A DNA stretch of 64,000 bases from Lepas anatifera. Taxonomy: Eukaryota > Arthropoda > Thecostraca > Lepadidae. Position 1 is the stretch's first letter. Every line of letters starts with the position of its first letter. Positions 59,233 to 64,000 of the stretch are shown piece after piece. The notes below the pieces were generated by a model. That model saw only the letters and a program-made list of their open reading frames with translations, ran no database searches and was not told the DNA's origin. Position numbers and translations under genes: made by a program. Location of the stretch: assembly GCA_034440635.1 (NCBI GenBank), contig JAOTON010002231.1, forward strand, positions 310,001 to 374,000. The letters run 5' to 3'.

Positions 59233-59770
59233 TCCCTTCAACGCACGCGGTGGAGAGAGGTCTGGCGTCAATCCGCAGCGGAGGAAAGGTAGGGTCTTAA
59301 AGTGCCTCCCCACCCCTGACGTCTCAAAATTCAAGAGGGCTAGGAAACCGGGCGTTTTGGGGGTATGAGAGTTATAATGATCTGTATAGCCGACTTTCAC
59401 TGATCTAAGGTAACATCGTCAGAGTCAAACGAGGCCACAAAGGAAAAATCTGGGCCGTGATGCCTGAAATAAACATGAAAAGTCGAGAACACACTGAAAA
59501 CGAACTAAGTTCATGAAGGGAGGGGCCCATACAATACTCCCTGAATTATTGGGGGATCAAGGCCATTCAAAATCATTGATCATGAACTCACAATCTGAAA
59601 TATTTCCCGAAATGTAGACTTTTACTAGGATCTTATTCTCCGTTGAGTAGAAAATACGTGTTTACCTTCGACCTTTGACCTTACCGTTCAGTAACACTAA
59701 CTATGACGTCATACCATAATATACGTCATTTTGGGTGACGTCTCAGACCGGAAGCACTGGCATCAATGCC
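59233..59770 (+). mobile_element. TTAA-family element, type C, truncated
   Basis: The left end (TCAACGCACGCGGTGGAGAG, then GTCTGGCGTCAA) and the following CTCAAAATTCAAGAGGGCTAGGAAA block match the 16460 copy. Homology fades near 59770 and no right terminus was found. Confidence 0.6.
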
Positions 59771-60816
59771 ATTGAAAATGTTGAACAGAGGTGCAGAAAC
59801 TTGCCAACTCGGCTACCGGAGTTTGTGACACATTTACGAAAATTGAGGTGCATAATTGTGACAAAATAGCGATCCTGACTGTATGGCTCAAGATCAAACC
59901 CCATATTTTCGAAATAGAGAATGAGGCGTGTAGGGAATATTTTAACTTAGCAGCTCTGTTCTTCAATTACACAGCGTACCATTAGTAATACAATATTGGT
60001 ACTGTGTTCAGTTTCTACTAAAACGAGGGACCCCCGCTGCAGAAAACCCGCAAACCGCTGTCACAGTTGCCAGATTTTAACATGCAGCCCAATGAGGCTG
60101 ATTGTTAGTAGTTTGCAGAAAGTTGTCGCCTAGATACCGGAAATGTGACAGTCAATTTTTTCGAGAAATACACGATTGTGGGCATATTTAAGGCATTAAA
60201 GATAATACAGATACTTTATTAAGTACTTATCTGTCCATTTTTCAGGTTAAATCATATTTACAGTTTGAGTGTCTTCGATTTATTGGCCCCTATTTCTTCG
60301 AATTTAGTATTAAGTACGCCTAAAAGCTACTAATAAAAGTACTAAGTGAGTGAGAAAATAAACATAGCTGGGCAGCAATTCTACTTAAACTGCGCAACAG
60401 CGGCAAGACAAGTTAGAAATGTTAATGTTGTGATGTAGAGCCTGCCAAAAAATTTAAACAGGCGGTAAGCCACTTATTTTGAGGGCATATTCATTAGGTA
60501 TATTTAAGATAAGTGCAGGCTAAAACTAGCTAGCATAAATATTGCTGCTCATGGCTAATCTAAGATGAATGTAGGCTATTGTAAGACTGATGCACTTTCC
60601 CATATCAAGCTTGGTTTTCATTCCTTAGCCTGCTTGTGCCTTAGTTTATTTGTGCCCTAGATTGGTTAGATATATTTGGAGCTGGAGGAAGTTGGGAGAG
60701 TTGGCGCCAGCAACAGGCTGGCAACACCAGTGATTCAGGTGAGTTTTCATGATCAAATTATCATATCAATATTGTACAGATAGCAAATGTGTGCTAATTC
60801 AGTCCTCCACAAAGTG

Positions 60817-62059
60817 TTAACACCCACACTGGAGAGGGGCCTGGAACTAACGTGCACAGGAGGGGGCCGAGTAGACCCCCTTCTTATCTCAGAAAATCAC
60901 AGCAAATCGCAGAAAGAAATAGACTTCGAAAAACGCTGGTTGGGGGTGTGTTGCTTACTACCAGTGGTGGTAAGCAACGCACAGGACCCGGACTGCATGG
61001 AGTTAAAGCAGGATTTTGACTACACTGGATCTTTCTTTGGTATGTGAATTCCAATACCTCTGTACCTATTAGGGCAATAGACATAATTTTACATCTATGC
61101 AGGCTAGTTGCCTCAGAGTTTTTTCTGCAAAAAGGAATGACCAGGCAGGTGATGATCGTGAGTGGGATGCAAATTTTAAGCATTTGACGTGTTTACAAAA
61201 ATACTACCTAAGGTCCACTTTACCAACACATTTTAGGTAGATTCAAATACTATGTTGACATTGACATTTTTCCCTTTTGTAGATATGTGAGATAGAAGTT
61301 TAGTGGGGGGGAGCTGTGGTTAGGCTTCCCAATTGTGTGTACATGTACGCTCCCATTAATAAGTATGTTCCCAATAATGACTATTTTCATGATAATTGCT
61401 ACATGTTATCATGTGGAAAAGTACCATAATTGGAAAAACTCCTTCCAAAAATGGAAACTTCTTCAAAAAGGAAATGCATGTCATTGGGGGAAACTGCAGT
61501 CAGAGTTGCCAGTAATAGTTATGGCCCCAATACTGGAAAAAATGACCCATAATTGGAAATTTTCCTTCCAAAAACAAAAACATGATCTATAAATGAAAAC
61601 TCAGTTTACTACTTTAATGCTGTAATGGTTTGGTGCTAGAACCTTATCTGCTGCAAAAAGTAAGGGACAGGTGGAGGACATTCAGCATATTGGAAATAGT
61701 ATTCGAGTATGCAATTATTATTTCCAGCTCTGTGTGACAGAGTAGGCATACGTCGCATTGAGTTTGTGACAGCCAGCATACTTTCTGCACCTCTGATGTT
61801 GAAATGACATTGACTTGTGGCATTTATCTTCATAAATAAATAACTTAACATATATTATATGACGTTACGACCTCACTACTCGATCTAAAACACAGACGAA
61901 CTGTCGCTACCACGGGATTGTGGCGATCCCAGAGCCTGATTTTAAATGCTATAAGTAAGACAAAATTGACAGCTATTTTAATTTTCACCAATCGACGCGC
62001 TCAAATGTGAGTGGGTAGTTTTAGTTTTTTCGCTAAAAACGGTTCTCCGGCCATCTCGA

Positions 62060-62066
<7 letters not shown>
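60817..62066 (+). mobile_element. TTAA-family element, type C, expanded and right-end lost
   Basis: It starts with TTAACACCCACACTGGAGAG at 60817. The right-hand block (TGCTATAAGTAAGAC, CACCAATCGACGCGCTC, GGTTCTCCGGCCATCTCG) is recognisable at 61945-62060 and then runs into a GA microsatellite where the GC-rich terminus should be. The middle holds additional unrelated sequence compared with 925-bp copies. Confidence 0.55.

Positions 62067-62122
<56 letters not shown>
62067..62122. repeat. (GA)n microsatellite
   Basis: About 28 uninterrupted GA units. It replaces the right terminus of a type C element. Confidence 0.97.
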
Positions 62123-62127
<5 letters not shown>

Positions 62128-62419
62128 AAGAGAGACTTTAATTATGTCAAAACGGGCTGATTTACTGCGTGCTCCCTCCGTAAACTTTACCCAAAACACT
62201 GCAGGAACAGGGCGAAATTACCTCAGACTTCTCACAAGTCTGCCGAGCAATAGCCCAGAGGTTCTTCGGGGTTCGACATACTGATTCGCATTGATACATA
62301 CTGAGTCCCAAGAAACTTCACCCGCCGCAAAACATGGATATTTACTAGTCTTTATCACATATTTATTACATTTTTACTTCTGGCGCTATATATAATGTAC
62401 AAAAACTCAGAGGGGGGGG

Positions 62420-62500
62420 CACCGCGGTTGCGTAGTTGGTCAAAACGTCACCGCTCTATATGGGAGGTCCCTAGATCAAAGCTGCCCTTTGGCAGCCTAC
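62420..62500 (+). mobile_element. Possible tRNA-like SINE head
   Basis: GCGGTTGCGTAGTTGGTCAA resembles an A box and, about 35 bases on, CCTAGATCAAAGCTG a weak B box. No tail or target duplication was identified; the true extent is unknown. Confidence 0.3.
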
Positions 62501-63009
62501 TCCTCGACCACTTCCTACCCAGATGACAGTAAACTGGGCAGTGGCCGTCTCGATACGGGAGTTAGGCTGACCAACCAGCACCCTTGTTATTGGGAGCAAG
62601 GCCTTTATCTGCCTTTAAACTGATCCGCCGGTCCGATCTCATAGCCCGAGGGCAAGGCTTCTTCACACGTGTCACCGGAGCAATCCTGTTTCACCGAACC
62701 CGAAAAATCGGGATAGCCCCGCCGTCTGGTACGGTGGGGCGTGTGACAGGGAGCGTGCGGACATGACTGTCCCAAGGGTGCCGCTAAAGTGGAAACACTG
62801 CCGTATACAGTGGGTGTGTGTGTTTGATGCAATGAGGAAGAAATGTTCCAGGTCGGGGACGCAACATATATATTAATTGAGGCGGGAGGCGGAATTATCA
62901 TAAGACCTAGCCTCGTCCCGTTGCAAAGACTCACTTTTCCCAAAAGATTTCAACAAGAACAGCCTTCTGTTTTGATATATATTTGGACATAGAGCAGACG
63001 GCTCTTCTA

Positions 63010-63090
63010 AAAAGCCAGCAGCTCTGCCGTAGCCTAACCGGCTAGGAAGCCTTCACCTCCACGACGAGATCGATTCCTGGCCAGCGGCCA
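63010..63090 (+). mobile_element. Probable tRNA-like SINE head
   Basis: GCCGTAGCCTAACCGGCTAG fits the A-box consensus closely, and GAGATCGATTCCTGG, about 25 bases later, fits the B box. The spacing suits an RNA polymerase III internal promoter. The arms do not form a full cloverleaf, so a SINE is more likely than a tRNA gene. Confidence 0.4.
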
Positions 63091-64000
63091 GCTCCATGCA
63101 CAGCTTTCCGCCTGCGTGGAGCTCCAACCCCCCGGGGATGCTGCCACAACACCACGCCGAATCGTCCGCTTTTTCTGAGACCCGCTACCGAAGCAGGTAA
63201 ACAGTGCACGTTCCAAACCGAAAACGCACTCAAATCACAGGCGACCCAGGGGAAGGCAGAGTGTCGTTCACGCTTCGCATCGTTCGGAAGTGTGTCAGTA
63301 CGAAGCGTCTAGTGCTCTGTGTTGACCAATTGCTTGGACCTGGAACTAACGTTCACTTCGCTGCTCTTCCAAGGAGATATAGGTTAACGACAGCATTCAT
63401 CGGCTGTTCGGAAATTAGATTTGGATCTGAGGAGCTACGGATTTTGATCAGCGGCTCCGCCAAGTGCAGCATCAAAAGTGTTTGTGCGATATCATTATGT
63501 CTTAGGTAATGCTTTTCAGCCAAAGTCCATGTTTAAACGGGACATAAAAGAGTGGGGTGCCGCTTGTAGCATCTTTAAAGTTCACATTTCCGCACCATTC
63601 TAATTCCCCCGCTTCCACCCGAACGTTAACTTTAACGGCACTCAGAACCTAGCTTTGGGACGCATAAAACAATTAAACGAGCCCACCACTAGGCCATGCT
63701 TAATCATTCGCGTAAATAAACAACAGAGTTTCAGCCCCTGGAGCACAGGCCAGACCAGCCAGGTCTGACTAGGCCCCTCGAGACAAGAACAAGTCACTTC
63801 GCGTGGAGTTTATTGGGCGGTCGGGAGCTCAGGGGAATCTAGACGAGTGCTTGTCTGAAATGGCAAATAGCGGCAGCTGCCGCAGGTCCCATGCCCTCAG
63901 CAGTCGCCAGCCGGGTGGCCGTGTTTAATGGCGAGCTCGGCTCACCGCAGCGGCAGCCCAGACTGCCTGCGATACATCTCAACACTTCTCATACCATACT

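Larger units (their letters stand above)
62123..64000. other. Right-hand stretch without a recognised gene
   Basis: Beyond the two tRNA-like heads nothing is supported. A 101-codon plus-strand frame at 63204-63509 and GC-rich sequence after 63820 match no known family. No ORP exon was found here. Confidence 0.35.

Overview
This is a eukaryotic, gene-poor, repeat-rich window, most likely from an invertebrate animal. Coding sequence is split into short exons of about 80-220 bp, with consistent GT/AG boundaries and phases, separated by long introns full of satellites, SINEs, a LINE fragment and DNA-transposon relics. Crustacean or another arthropod is a guess; nothing here fixes the taxon.

Two genes can be assembled, and they converge. 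(1) A plus-strand gene of unknown function has five phase-compatible exons (20275-20439, 22221-22406, 22633-22777, 24898-25057, 25794-25872), ending in a TGA stop; its 5' exons were not found. (2) A minus-strand gene encodes the C-terminal 293 residues of an oxysterol-binding-protein-related protein of the ORP1/ORP2 (OSBPL1A/OSBPL2) type. It has seven exons, from 52864 down to the stop at 29946, and all six junctions keep the reading frame. Its N-terminal exons, including the part that would carry the SHHPP motif, were not found and probably lie beyond 64000. About 4 kb without recognisable genes separates the two 3' ends.

The left 20 kb and parts of the rest are dominated by non-autonomous DNA elements of about 0.8-1.2 kb that begin and end in TTAA and have GC-rich terminal inverted repeats. 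I separate them into types A (13020, 23059), B (3197, 21069, 51554), C (7604, 8530, 16460, 19003, 59233, 60817) and D (9451). Three of them sit head to tail between 7.6 and 10.3 kb and share single TTAA sites. Their interiors are packed with AGGTCA/TGACCT, the half-site bound by nuclear receptors, including perfect DR1 pairs and TCAAGGTCA monomer sites.

The ORP gene's introns hold several tandem arrays: a 38-bp array that has copied the 3' end and 5' splice site of an ORP exon, a 60-bp array with a 420-bp higher-order duplication, a 75-bp array, a 31-bp array, and a minisatellite split by a 4.6-kb hAT-like element with an 8-bp target duplication and internally amplified ends. A minus-strand LINE ORF1 with zinc knuckles (55.6-57.6 kb) keeps its 5' region but has no ORF2 after it. 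Several tRNA-derived SINEs occur, two with clear target-site duplications. Most long open frames here are by-products of repeats whose period is a multiple of three.
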